This document shows, piece after piece, positions 27,806 through 40,169 of a stretch of 64,000 bases of DNA. Location of the stretch: positions 496,001 to 560,000 of the forward strand of contig CATKHW010000062.1 in NCBI GenBank assembly GCA_949752795.1, read 5' to 3'. The notes under the pieces were generated by a model. That model had not been told where the DNA came from. It made no database searches and saw nothing but the letters and a program-made list of their open reading frames with translations. The position numbers and the translations under genes are program-made. This DNA is from Hyperoodon ampullatus. Taxonomy: Eukaryota > Chordata > Mammalia > Artiodactyla > Ziphiidae. Every line of letters starts with the position of its first letter. The stretch's first letter is position 1.

Positions 27806-29543
27806 TTATCATAAGATATCACTTATGAAGATCCTGTAAACATGGCTACACTTGAACTGAGTTAGGAAAGAGAACAGTGTCTCACATTTAGAAAACGCTC
27901 TTATGCCTGCTTAAGGGGGAAGGAGAGGTGGGGTGATGCATAAACCCAGAGTTTGATATAAGCACAGGTACCGTTCCAAAAACCAACTATGGAATATACA
28001 AGACCTACACCTTCCTCAGTGAAAGGGACTCAAAACCCCATATTTCCCGCAGAGGAATATATCTGACTAGTAAGAATCTTAAAACCTATGTATTGATATG
28101 TCTCCATAAGGGAATCAAGTGTGTCTAGACTGGCATAAACATGGCAGCGAGAATCAGCTCAAACCCACTATAAAAGGAATTTCAAAAACAAAACAAAAAA
28201 ACTGGGAAATTCTTTACTATTCCTTCAGGGTCTCTGATGAACCCTGGAACGACCCTATCTACAACGACAGCTGGATGTGGCATAAGGCTGGACACTTGGG
28301 ACTGAGACGATTGGTGAGATTTGGTGAGCAAATGCAGACCCTTTAAAGCAATAATGCATGGCACCCATTCCATGGGTCCCAACTCTCCAGGTTGAAGGGA
28401 ATATTACTACAGTTATAACATGTACCGGAAACCTAGAGAACGGACACACTGTGAATACAAAAGGTTTCTAAAACTCAACGAATAGTCCCTCTCCTGGTGC
28501 TCCGGTTTGACTTTCCATCTGCTTTACTATCAACCTCCCAACTTGGAGAGACAGCCCCTTTAACCTCCTGGTTCGCACAGGTTGCCAATTTGGCAGAGGA
28601 TGAAAGGGAAGAGGGAGAACCAATGAGAGAGTAGCTGTTAGGCATTTGGACGGGCACATATCACTGTAATTTCCCAGCAGGAAGAAAAATTAACCAAAGT
28701 CTCAGCCACCCACCGGGAACCAGTATAGGTCCTGAACCAAAATTTTAGACTTGCGGTCAGCTCACCAAAAACGAGTTGAAAAATGGAACTCAGAGGCACA
28801 GCAATTCACATACTGGCTGAGTAATAAAGGACAACTATCATCCAAAAACCTGTTGAGGGAAGGCAACGAGGCAGACTTGAAAGCGAGGCAGAATAGCAGG
28901 AAACAGATTTCAAGAGGTACGTTGGAATCGCCTTTAAAGCACAGGAAGAGGGGCACAATTTCGACAATGATGCACTTGGCCAAAAAGGGCGTATGCGTTT
29001 TCTCCTGAATATATTCAGGAGAAAACGCATACGCCCTTTTTGGCCAAGCAAGCAAGCGGGCAATGCAAATCTGCACTACAAAGAAGTATCACTTCCCACC
29101 GGTCAAAAGGGACATCCACAAAATGTGTAAAAACCAGAAAGGCAAGACAGGCCCTGGAGAACAGGGAGCCTTGTTATGCTGATGGGCGGGATGTAAATTG
29201 CCAACTGCCTCTCTGGAGGAGTGCATTGTGTTCCCTAAAACAAGTAAACAACAGAGCTACAGAGCCAAGGGCACTTCCAGTCTAGGGAATATACCTTGGG
29301 AAAACTGAAAATCAATAAGACAGAGACACCCCAATATTTAGGGCTGCACTGCTTACAAGGACCTCAACTTGGGTACACCTTAAATATCCCAGGAAATATA
29401 AAAATGGTTCAAAAAATTGTGGTACTTACGTACGATGGAATATCCCTCAGCCATGAAATCAATGTCATAAGACCAGTAGCAGCAAAATGGGTAGATTCAG
29501 GTACGATGATTCTAAGTGAAATAAGTCACAGAGAAAAAGAAAC
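27806..29543 (+). repeat. Satellite monomer 17
   Basis: 1738 bp, subfamily A, near-duplicate of monomer 16. Perfect 74-bp palindrome at 28975-29048. Confidence 0.9.
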
Positions 29544-31280
29544 TTATCATAAGATATCACTTATGAAGATCCTGTAAACATGGCTACACTTGAACTGAGT
29601 TAGGAAAGAGAACAGTGTCTCACATTTAGAAAACACTCTTATGCCTGCTTAAGGGGGAAGGAGAGGTGGGGTGATGCATAAACCCAGAGTTTGATATAAG
29701 CACAGGTACCGTTCCAAAAACCAACTATGGAATATACAAGACCTACACCTTCCTCAGTGAAAGGGACTCAAAACCCCATATTTCCCGCAGAGGAATATAT
29801 CTGACTAGTAAGAATCTTAAAACCTATGTATTGATATGTCTCCATAAGGGAATCAAGTGTGTCTAGACTGGCATAAACATGGCAGCGAGAATCAGCTCAA
29901 ACCCACTATAAAAAGGAATTTCATAAACAAAACAAAAAAACTGGGAAATTCTTTACAATTCCTTCACGGTGTCTGATGAACCCTGGAATGACCCTATCTA
30001 CAACGACAGCTGGATGTGGCATAAGGCTGGACACTTGGGACTGAGACGATTGGTGAGATTTGGTGAGCAAATGCAGACCCTTTAAAGCAATAATGCATGG
30101 CACCCATTCCATGGGTCCCAACTCTCCAGGTTGAAGGGAATATTACTATAGTTATAACATGTACCGGAAACCTAGAGAACGGACACACTGTGAATACGAA
30201 AGGATTCTAAAACTCAACGAATAGTTCCTCTCCTGGTGCTCCGGTTTGACTTTCCATCTGCTTTACTATCAACCTCCCAACTTGGAGAGACAGCCCCTTT
30301 AACCTCCTGGTTCGCACAGGTTGCCAATTTGGCAGAGGATGAAAGGGAAGAGGGAGAACCAATGAGAGAGTAGCTGTTAGGCATTTGGACGGGCACATAT
30401 CACTGTAATTTCCCGGCCTGAAGAAGAATTAACCAAAGTCTCAGCCACCCACCGGGAACCAGTATAGGTCCTGAACCAAAATTTTGGACTTGCGGTCAGC
30501 TCACCAAAAACGAGTTGAAAAATGGAGCTCAGGGGCACAGCAATTCACAAACTGGCCGAGTAATAAAGGACAACTATCATCCAAAAATCTGTTGAGGGAA
30601 GGCAACGAGGCGGACTTGAAAGCGAGGCAGAATAGCAGGAAACAGATTTCAAGAGGTACGTTGGAATCGCCTTTAAAGCACAGGAAGAGGGGCACAACTT
30701 CGACAATGATGCACTTGGCCAAAAAGGGCGTATGCGTTTTCTCCTGAATATATTCAGGAGAAAACGCATACGCCCTTTTTGGCCAAGCAAGCAAGCGGGC
30801 AATGCAAATCTGCACAACAAAGAAGTATCACTTCCCACCGGTCAAAAGGGACATCCACAAAATGTGTAAAAACCAGAAAGGCAAGACAGGCCCTGGAGAA
30901 CAGGGAGCCTTGTTATGCTGATGGGCGGGATGTAAATTGCCAACTGCCTCTCTGGAGGAGTGCATTGTGTTCCCTAAAACAAGTAAAGAACAGAGCTACA
31001 GAGCCAAGGGCACTTCCAGTCTAGGGAATACACCTTGGGAAAACTGAAAATCAATAAGACAGAGCCACCCCAAAATTTAGGGCTGCACTGCTTACAAGGA
31101 CCTCAAATTGGGTACACCTTAAATATCCCAGGAAATATAAAAATGGTTCAAAAAATTGTGGTACTTACGTACGATGGAATATCCCTCAGCCATGAAATCA
31201 ATGTCATAAGAGCAGTAGCAGCAAAATGGGTAGATTCAGGTACGATGATTCTAAGTGAAATAAGTCACAGAGAAAGAAAC
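29544..31280 (+). repeat. Satellite monomer 18
   Basis: 1737 bp, subfamily A. Perfect 74-bp palindrome at 30714-30787. Pairs with monomer 14 at 6952 bp from about 30512 onward. Confidence 0.9.
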
Positions 31281-33019
31281 TTATCATAAGATATCACTTA
31301 TGAAGATCCTGTAAACATGGCTACACTTGAACTGAGTTAGGAAAGAGAACAGTGTCTCACATTTAGAAAACACTCTTATGCCTGCTTAAGGGGGAAGGAG
31401 AGGTGGGGTGATGCATAAACCCAGAGTTTGATATAAGCACAGGTACCGTTCCAAAAACCAACTATGGAATAGACAAGACCTACACCTTCCTCAGTGAAAG
31501 GGACTCAAAACCCCATATTTCCCTCAGAGGAATATATCTGACTAGTAAGAATCTTAAAACCTATGTATTGATATGTCTCCGTAAGGGAATCAAGTGTGTC
31601 TAGACTGGCATAAACATGGCAGCGAGAATCAGCTCAAACCCACTATAAAAAGGAATTTCAAAAACAAAACAAAAAAACTGGGAAATTCTTTACAATTCCT
31701 TCAGGGTCTCTGATGAAACCTGGAATGACCCTATCTACAACGACAGCTGGATGTGGCATAAGGCTGGACACTTGGGACTGAGGCGATTGGTGAGATTGGG
31801 TGAGAAAATGCAGACCCTTCAAAGCAATAATGCATGGCACCCATTCAATGGGTCCCAACTCTCCAGGTTGAAGGGAATATTACTACAGTTATAACATGTA
31901 CGAGAAACCTAGAGAACGGACACACTGTGAATATGAAAGGTTTCTAAAACTCAACTAATAGTCCCTCTCCTGGTGCTCCGGTTTAACTTTCCATCTGCTT
32001 TACTATCAACCTCCCAACTTGGAGAGACAGCCCCTTTAACCTCCTGGTTCGCACAGGTTGCCAATTTGGCAGAGGATGAAAGGGAAGAGGGAGAACCAAT
32101 GAGAGAGTAGCTGTTAGGCATTTGGACGGGCACATATCACTGTAATTTCCCGGCAGGAAGAAGAATTAACCAAAGTCTCAGCCACCCACCGGGAACCAGT
32201 ATAGGTCCTGAACCAAAATTTTGGACTTGCGGTCAGCTCAGCAAAAACGAGTTGAAAAATGGGGCTCAGGGGCACAGCAATTCACAAACTGGCCGAGTAA
32301 TAAAGGAAAACTATCGTCCAAAAATCTGTTGAGGTAAGGCAACGAGACGGAAGTGAAAGCGAGGCAGAAAGGCAGGAAACAGATTTCAAGAGGTACGTTG
32401 GAATCGCCTTTAAAGCACAGGAAGAGGGGCACAATTTCAACAATGATGCACCTGGCCGAAAAGGGCGTATGCCTTTTCTCCTGAATATATTCAGGAGAAA
32501 ACGCATACGCCCTTTTTGGCCAAGCAAGCAAGCGGGCAATTCAAATCTGCACCACAAAGAAGTATCACTTCCCACTGTTCAAAAGGAACATCCACAAAAT
32601 GTGTAAATTCCAGAAAGGCAAGACCAGCCCCGGAGAACAAGGTGGCTTGTTTTGCTGATGGGCGCGATGTAAATTGCCAACTGCCTCTCTGGAGGAGTGC
32701 ATTGTGTTCCCTAAAACGAGTAAGCAACAGAGCTACAGAACCAAGGGCACTTCCAGTCTAGGGAATATACCTTGGGAAACCTGAAAATCAATATGACAGG
32801 GCCACCCCAAAATTTAGGGCTGCACTGCTTACAAGAACCTCAACTTGGGTACACCTTAAATATCCCAGGAAATATAAAAATGGTTCAAAAAATTGTGGTA
32901 CTTACGTACGATGGAATATCCCTCAGCCATGCAATCAATGGCATAAGACCAGTAACAGCAAAATGAGTGGATTGAGGTATTATGCTTCTAAGTGAAATAA
33001 GTCACACAGAAAAAGAAAC
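31281..33019 (+). repeat. Satellite monomer 19 (array-edge, diverging)
   Basis: 1739 bp. The first ~0.7 kb matches monomer 15. From about 32230 substitutions rise clearly (for example 32440-32475 and 32600-32660). Palindrome at 32451-32524 has several left-arm mismatches. Confidence 0.9.
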
Positions 33020-33243
33020 TTATATTAAGATATCACTTATGAAGATCCTGTAAACATGGCTACACTTGAACTGAGTTAGGAAAGAGAACAGAGTCTCATC
33101 TTTGGAAAGCACTCTTATGCATGCTTAAGGGTGAAGGAGAGGTGGGGTGATGCATAAAACCAGAGTTTGATATAAGCACAGGTACCGTTCCTAAAACAAA
33201 CTATGGAATAGACGAGACCTTCACCTTCCTCAGGGAAAGGGAC
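33020..33243 (+). repeat. Truncated terminal satellite monomer
   Basis: About 224 bp of monomer start (TATATTAAGATATCACTTAT onward) ending in CTTCCTCAGGGAAAGGGAC. The sequence then switches without spacer to the 2.73-kb array. It carries more substitutions than interior monomers. Confidence 0.88.
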
Positions 33244-33920
33244 CCGAGGCATCTGTGAGTAATCGTGAGCTGAGCCCCAGGCCAGCTGCTGCTGAACTTT
33301 CCCCACCCTTCCCAGGTAAAACACCTGAATATGTACAAGGGCTTGAAAGCCTAGAGGAAGGGCCGTGGAGCCACACCAGCGACAGCACGCAGGCCAACTT
33401 GTTGCCTGCAGGCCAGCCGGGAAGGTCCTGGCCCTGGGCGCTCTTCTGTAAACTTTCCATTGCCCTGCCTGAGATACCCCTCCTGTCCCGACCCCACTGC
33501 TTTTTTCCTACCTCACCTCTGTCCAGAGAGAAATTCCAGCGAAAGGTATGGGTGACACATCCTCTTCTTTACAGGTGGCAGCCTGGCAACTCCTGCAGAA
33601 AGTCCAGCAGAGTCCCACTCACACCGGGCCACCCACAAAGCCGTGGCCCCTCACTCCCTCCCACCAGCACAGCCCCGAGACTGCTGACGGGGCAGAGAAT
33701 ATGGAGTCAGGCACAGCTTCAGGGACTTTTGCTGCCTGCAGCGCTGTTTATATTGACCTCAACCCAGGCACACCTGGGGAGGGCCGGCCGGCAGGGTCAG
33801 GCTACCCAGGTCAGCTAATCCTCAGCCCTCAGGGAATCACATTGTTGAAAATGGACCTCGCTAAGGCAGAATAGAAGCCAAGGAATAAAAGGACACAATG
33901 CCATTTGCAGCACCGTAGGT

Positions 33921-34335
33921 GTGTCTAGAGGTAATCACGTGACTTGTAGTAAGTCAGAAAGTGAAAGACACATATCATATCATATCTCTTATAGGTGTGA
34001 CCGAAAAATGGATACCAGGGCAGATATTTCCACAGAGAAGGGCAATCACAGATTCATTCAACAAACTTATGGTTCACCAATGGAAAGGTGTGAGGATTGG
34101 TTTCATTATGATATTGGGGTTAACAGACATATGCAAACACAGGTGACATATATAATCATCAAAGACCTACAGAATACCAAGAGAAGACTACTCAACATTC
34201 TGTCATAAGGTACATGGGAAAAGGATCCCAGGAAGAAGAGACATATTTATATGTGTAAAAGAACCACATCTTCCACACCTACAACAAGCCAAACATTGTA
34301 ATCAAATTTGCTGTAATAAAAAATTAAATTAAAAA
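33921..34335 (+). mobile_element. L1 3' end, fragment A, unit 1
   Basis: Severely 5'-truncated LINE-1: the last few ORF2 codons (AGTAAGTCAGAAAGTGAAAG, matching the usual L1 'VSQSEKD' stretch), then 3' UTR motifs (CTCAACATTCTGTCATAAGG, GCCAAACATTGTAATCAAAT) and an A/T-rich end. It lies between segment a and the linker. Diverged, so old relative to the tandem amplification. Confidence 0.8.
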
Positions 34336-34710
34336 CACGAACAAGAAGTAGTGAGACAAGCTTGAGTGGCTTTCTCCTGGCACATTCCATTCTAAATTCC
34401 AATCTAGAACACGACTTCCATTGAGGCTCTGTTTCCCCAGTAAGCAGATTTGGTAAGGGAGAACTGCTGCCACCTTGCGGTCGTTTCACACAAGAGCAGC
34501 TTTAATCAGAGCGCTAATGGTCAGTTGATATTCAAAATCATTGCAGGCCTGTAAATGACACCTGCCCTGGAAACAAATCCTGGGTTCATATATAGACCAA
34601 AAATTTCAAAGGACGTCCATATTTCAAAACGACACTTTCAAAAGGCATATTTTACACACATTAGTGTTCTGCTTCTTTTTCTTTCTTTCTTTTTTTGTTA
34701 AAAAAACGGG

Positions 34711-35698
34711 AATGGCAAAAAGCATCCCTCAGAATGGGCGAAAATATTTGCAAACGAATCAATGGACAAAGGTTTAATCTCCAATATATATAAAGAGCTC
34801 ATGCAGCTTAATATTAAAAAAACAAACAACCCAATTCAAAAATGGGCAGAAGATCTAAAGAGACGTTTCTTCAAAGAAGACACAGAGATGGCCAAGACGC
34901 ACATGAAAAGCTCCTCAACATCACTAATTATTAGAGAAATGCAAATCAAAACTACAATGAGGTATCAACTCACACATGTTAGAATCGGAAGTATCAGAAA
35001 ATCTACAAACAACGAATTCTGGGGAGGGTGTGGACAAAAGGATCCCTCTTCCACTAGTGGTGGAAATGTAAATTGATACAGTCACTATGGAGAACAGTAT
35101 GGAGTTTCCTTAAAAAAAGCTACAAATAGAATTACCATATGATCCAGCAATCCCACTTCTGGGCATATATCCAGAGAAAACCATAAATCAAAAAGGCACA
35201 TTCACCACAATGCTCATTTCAGCACTATTTAAAATAGCCAGGTAATGGAAGAAACCTAAATACCCACAGACAGACGAATGGATAAAGATGTGGTACATAT
35301 ATAAAATGGAATGTTTCTCAGCCATTAGAAGGAATGAAACTGGGTCATTTGTAGAGACGTTGATGGATCTAGAGACTGTCATACAGAATGAAGTAAGTCA
35401 GAAAGAGAAAAACAAATATTGTATATTAATGCATATATGTGGAACCTAGAAAAATGGTACAGATGAACTGGTTTGCAGGGAAGAAATAGAGACACAGAGG
35501 TAGAGAACACACGTATGGACACCAAGTGTGGGAAGCCATGGGGTGGTGGTGGTGGGATGAGTTGGGAGATTGGGATTGACGTGTATACATGTATATGCAT
35601 AAAATACATAACTAATAATAACCTGCTGTATTAAAAAATAAATTAAATTAAATTTCAAAATTTTAAAAAATAAAATTTAAAAATAAAACAGAAAAAAG
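34711..35698 (+). mobile_element. L1 3' end, fragment B, unit 1
   Basis: About 990 bp of LINE-1. It opens in ORF2 (CAGAATGGGCGAAAATATTTGC), passes through the stretch that reads [20 protein letters not shown] and continues to the ORF2 end and 3' UTR (GGGAGATTGGGATTGACGTG), closing in an A-rich tail. The ORF2 frame is broken by stops and indels, so no enzyme is encoded. The 3' UTR is of cetartiodactyl type. A T/C-rich run precedes it. I could not find a convincing target-site duplication. Confidence 0.9.
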
Positions 35699-36642
35699 TT
35701 CTTCCCTTCACACAGATGTATTTATATGAATGAATTATTTCCATGCTTATATCTATAAATACATAAAAGAAGAATAAAATCTAACTTGAAACAAAAAAGA
35801 AATAAAAATCTGAACCCACCAGTTAGACAGAGGAAAACCCTTTCAGGGCACTTGCTCCAGTGGTAAACAATTCTGAAATTGGTCAGAGGTGGGGAATCAT
35901 TTCCCATAGAGCCAGCAGCCCACTCCTACGCAAGGAGCGTCCTCATTGCAAGGCTGGGGGCCATGCCGAGGTATCTGTGAGTAACCGTGAGCTGAGTCCC
36001 AGGCCAGCTGCTGCTGAACTGTTCCCACTCTTCCCAGGTAAAACACCTGAATATGTACAAGGGCTTGAAAGCCTAGAGGAAGGGCCGTGGAGCCACACCA
36101 GCGACAGCATGCAGGCCAACTTGTTGCCTGCAGGCCAGCCGGGAAGGTCCTGGCCCTGGGCGCTCTTCTGGAAGCTTTCCATTGCCCTGCCTGAGATACC
36201 CCTCCTGTCCCGACCCCACTGCTTTTTTCCTTCCTCACCTCTGTCCGGAGAGAAATTCCAGCGAAAGGTATGGGTGACACATCCTCTTCTTTACAGGTGG
36301 CAGCCTGGCAACTCCTGCAGAAAGTCCAGCAGAGACCCGCTCACACCGGGCCACCCACAAAGCCGTGGCCAATCACTCCCTCCCACCAGCACAGCCCCGA
36401 GACTGCTGACGGGGCAGAGAATATGGAGTCAGGCACAGCTTCAGGGGCTATTGCTGCCTGCAGCTCTGTTTATATTGACCTCAACCCAGGCACATCTGGG
36501 GAGGGCCCGCCGGCAGGGTCAGGTTACCCAGGTCAGCTAATCCTCAGCCCTCAGGGAATCACATTGTTGAAAATGGACCTCGCTAAGGCAGAATAGAAGC
36601 CAAGGAATAAAAGGACACAATGCCATTTGCAGCACCGTAGGT

Positions 36643-37064
36643 GTGTCTAGAGGTAATCACGTGACTTGTAGTAAGTCCGAAAGTGAAAGACACATATCAT
36701 ATCATATGTCTTATAGGTGTGACCGAAAAATGGATACCAGGGCAGATATTTCCACGGAGAAGGGCAATCACAGATACATTCAACAAACTTATGGTTCACC
36801 AATGGAAAGGTGTGAGGATTGTTTTAATTATGATATTGGGGTTAACAGACATATACAAACACAGGTGACATATATAATTACCAAAGACCTACAGAATACC
36901 AAGAGAAGACTACTCAACATTCTGTCATAAGGTACATGGGAATAGGATCCCAGGAAGAACAGACATATGTATATGTGTAAAAGAACCACATCTTCCACAC
37001 CTACAACAAGCCAAACATTGTAATCAAATTTGCTGTAATAAAAAATAAAAAATTAAATTAAAAA
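36643..37064 (+). mobile_element. L1 3' end, fragment A, unit 2
   Basis: Copy of fragment A carried along by tandem duplication; same 5' truncation point as the other units and a slightly longer A-rich end. Confidence 0.8.
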
Positions 37065-37438
37065 CACGAACAAGAAGTAGTGAGACAAACTTGAGGGGCT
37101 TTCTCCTGGCACATTCCATTCTAAATTCCAATCTAGAACACGACTTCCATTGAGGCTCTGTTTCCCCAGTAACCAGATTTGGTAAGGGAGAACTGCTGCC
37201 ACCTTGCGGCCGTTTCACACAAGAGCAGCTTTAATCCCAGCGCTAATGGTCAGTTGATATTCAAAATCATTGCAGGCCTGTAAATGACACCTGCCCTGAA
37301 AACAAATCCTGGGTTCATATATCGACCTAAAAATTCAAAGGACGTCCATATTTCAAAACGACAGTTTCAAAAGGCATATTTTACACACATTAGTGTTCTG
37401 CTTCTTTTTCTTTCTTTCTTTTTTGTTAAAAAAACGGG

Positions 37439-38426
37439 AATGGCAAAATGCTTCCCTCAGAATGGGCGAAAATATTTGCAAACGAATCAATGGACAAAGG
37501 TTTAATCTCCAATATATATAAAGAGCTCATGCAGCTTAATATTAAAAAAAAGCAAAAAACCCAATACAAAAATGGGCAGAAGATCTAAAGAGACGTTTCT
37601 TCAAAGAAGACACAGAGATGGCCAAGACGCACATGAAAAGCTGCTCAACATCACTAATTATTAGAGAAATGCACATCAAAACTACAATGAGGTATCACCT
37701 CACACATGTTAGAATCGGCATCATCAGAAAATCTACAAAAAACGAATTCTGGGAAGGGTGTGGACAACAGGATCCCTCTTCCACTAGTGGTGGAAATGTA
37801 AATTGATACAGTCACGATGGAGAACAGTATGGAGTTTCCTTAAAAAAACTAGAAATAGAATTACCATATGATCCAGCAATCCCACTTCTGGGCATATACC
37901 CAGAGAAAACCATAAATCAAAAATGCACATTCACCACAATGCTCATTTCAGCACTATTTACAATAGCCAGGTAATGGAAGCCACCTAAATACCCACAGAG
38001 AGATGAATGTTTAAAGATGTGGTACATATATAAAATGGAATGTTACTCAGCCATAAGAAGGAATGAAACTGGGTCATTTGTAGAGACGTCGATGGATCTA
38101 GAGACTGTCATACAGAATGAAGTAAGTCAGAAAGAGAAAAACAAATATTGTATATTAATGCATATATATGGAACCTAGCAAAATGGTACAGATGAACTGG
38201 TTTGCAGGGAAGTAATAGAGACACAGAGGTAGAGAACACACGTATGGACACCAAGTGTGGGAAGCCATGGGATTGTGCGTGTGGGATGAGTTGGGAGATT
38301 GGGATTGACCTGTATACATGTATATGCATAAAATACATAACTAATAATAACCTGCTATATAAAAAAATAAATAAAATTAAATTTCAAAATTTTGAAAAAA
38401 AAATTTTAAAATAAAACAGAAAAAAG
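37439..38426 (+). mobile_element. L1 3' end, fragment B, unit 2
   Basis: Copy of fragment B with the same truncation point. The usual GGTGGTGGTGG run is altered to GATTGTGCGTGTG near 38270. Confidence 0.9.
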
Positions 38427-38705
38427 TTCTTCCCTTCACACAGATGTATTTATATGAATGAATTATTTCCATGCTTATATCTATAAATACATAAAAGAGG
38501 AATAAAATCTAACTTGAACCAAAAAAGAAAAAAAAAACCTAAACCCACCAGTTAGACAGAGGAAAACCCTATCAGGGCACTTGCTCCTGCGGTAAGCAAT
38601 TCTGAAATTGGTCAGAGGTGGGGAATCATCTCCCATAGAGCCAGCAGCCCACTCCTACGCAAGAAGCGTCCTCATTGCAAAGCTGGGGGCCATGCCGAGG
38701 CATCT

Positions 38706-39326
38706 GTGAGTAACCGTGAGCTGAGCCCCAGGCCAGCTGCTGTTGAAATTTTCCCACCCTTCCCAGGTAAAACACCTGAATATGTACAAGGACTTGAAAG
38801 CCTAGTGGAAGGGCCGTGGAGCCACACCAGCAACAGCACGCAGGCCAACTTGGTGCCTGCAGGCCAGCCAGGAACGTCCTGGCCCTGGGCGGTGTTCTGG
38901 AAGCTTTCCATTGCCCTGCCTGAGATACCCCTCCTGTCCCGGCCCCCACTGCTTTTTTCCTTCCTCACCTCTGTCCGGAGAGAAATTCCAGCAGAAGGTA
39001 TGGGTGACACATCCTCTTCTTTACAGGTGGCAGCCTGGCAACTCCTGCAGAAAGTCCAGCAGAGACCCCCTCACACCGGGCCACCCACAAAGCCATGGCC
39101 CCTCACTCCCTCCCACCCGCACAGCCCCGTCACTGCTGACTGGGCCGAGAATATGGCGTCAGGCACAGCTTCAGGGGCTATTGCTGCCTGCAGTGCTGTT
39201 TATATTGACCTCAACACAGGCACACCTGGGGAGGGCCGGCCGGCATGGTCAGGCTACACAGGTCAGCTAATCCTCAGCCCTCAGGGAATCACATTGTTGA
39301 AAATGGACCTCGCTAAGGCAGAATAG
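38706..39326 (+). other. 206-codon open frame in segment a, unit 3 (coding status unproven)
   Basis: Open from GTGAGTAACCGTGAGC to a stop right after the codons for KMDLAKAE. No ATG stands at the head of the frame; the first in-frame ATG is about halfway in, before GDTSSS. The predicted product is Pro/Ser/Gln-rich with no recognised domain, signal peptide or membrane segment. Differences between copies change amino acids freely, which argues against selection. Possible splice-like motifs (CCCTTCCCAG|GTAAAA and TTCTTTACAG|GTGG) are seen, so an exonic or LTR origin is possible. Confidence 0.2.
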
Positions 39327-39372
39327 AAGCCAAGGAATAAAAGGACACAATGCCATTTGCAGCACCGTAGGT

Positions 39373-39795
39373 GTGTCTAGAGTTAATCACATGACTTTTA
39401 GTAAGTCAGAAAGTGAAAGACACTTATCATATCATATCTCTTATAGGTGTGACCAAAAAATGGATACCAGGGCAGATATTTCCACGCAGAAGGGCAATCA
39501 CAGATTCAGTCAACAAACTTATGGTTCACCAATGGAAAGGTGTGAGGATTGGTTTCATTATGATAATGGGGTTAACAGACATATAAAAACACAGGTGACA
39601 TATATAATCACCAAAGACCTACAGAATACCAAGAGAAGACTACTCAACATTCTGTCATAAGGTACATGGGAAAAGGATCCCAGGAAGAATAGCTATATGT
39701 ATATGTGTAAAACAACCACATCTTCCACACCTAAAACAAGCCAAACATTGTAATCAAATTTGCTGTAATAAAAAATAAAAAAATTAAATTAAAAA
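39373..39795 (+). mobile_element. L1 3' end, fragment A, unit 3
   Basis: Same truncation point and 3' UTR as in other units. Private changes include AGAGTTAATCACATG at its start. Confidence 0.8.
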
Positions 39796-40169
39796 CACGA
39801 ACAAGAAGTAGTGAGACAAACTTGAGGGGCTTTCTCCTGGCACATTCCATTCTAAATTCCAATCTAGAACACGACTTCCATTGAGGCTCTGTTGCCCAGT
39901 AACCAGATTTGGTAAGGGAGAACTGCTGCCACCTTGTTGCCGTTTCACACAACAGCAGCTTTAATCCCAGCGCTAATGGTCAGTTGATATTCAAAATCAT
40001 TGCAGGCCTGTAAATGACACCTGCCCCTAAAACAAATCCTGGGTTCATATATAGACCAAAAATTTCAAAGGACGTCCATATTTCAAAAGGACAGTTTCAA
40101 AAGGCATATTTTACTCACATTAGTGTTCTGCTCCTTTTTCTTTCTTTCTTTTGTTGTTAAAAAAACGGG

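Larger units (their letters stand above)
1..33243 (+). repeat. L1-derived satellite array (probable common cetacean satellite), 19 full monomers + 1 partial
   Basis: The tract starting TTATCATAAGATATCACTTA recurs at 1, 1739, 3478, 5217, 6955, 8694, 10430, 12169, 13908, 15646, 17382, 19121, 20857, 22593, 24329, 26068, 27806, 29544, 31281 and (altered) 33020, giving monomers of 1736-1739 bp, all head to tail. In each, roughly 925 bp from the palindrome to an A-rich tract (for example 2950-3876) matches the LINE-1 ORF2 C-terminus and 3' UTR: the frame reading ILSEISHTEKETYHKISLM corresponds to the end of L1 ORF2. The other ~0.8 kb (for example 2139-2940) I cannot assign. Length, L1 origin and the cetacean SINE nearby fit the common cetacean satellite, a heterochromatic satellite; the name is from memory. 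The array continues upstream of the window. No promoter or intact gene is visible. Confidence 0.9.
33244..35965 (+). repeat. 2.73-kb array, unit 1
   Basis: 2722 bp, first unit after the satellite junction. Segment a is frameshifted relative to units 3-6: CCCGACCCCACTGC near 33489 has one base fewer than CCCGGCCCCCACTGC, so the long frame is split. Confidence 0.9.
35966..38694 (+). repeat. 2.73-kb array, unit 2
   Basis: 2729 bp. Shares the one-base deletion of unit 1 in segment a (near 36211). L1 B carries small private changes, such as AAAAAAAGCAAAAAAC near 37545. Confidence 0.9.

Noticed and set aside
1..33243. CENP-B box in the satellite monomer
   Set aside because: TTCG-containing sites were compared by eye with the core pattern TTCG-N4-A-N2-CGGG on both strands; none fitted. 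A motif scan would settle it.
33548..33600. A very short intron (GTATGG...TTTACAG) in segment a
   Set aside because: The interval is about 29 bp, far below a workable mammalian intron, and the frame reads through it in units 3-6.
34711..35698. Functional L1 reverse transcriptase
   Set aside because: Only the last part of ORF2 is present, without the catalytic domain, and it is broken by stops and indels in every unit.
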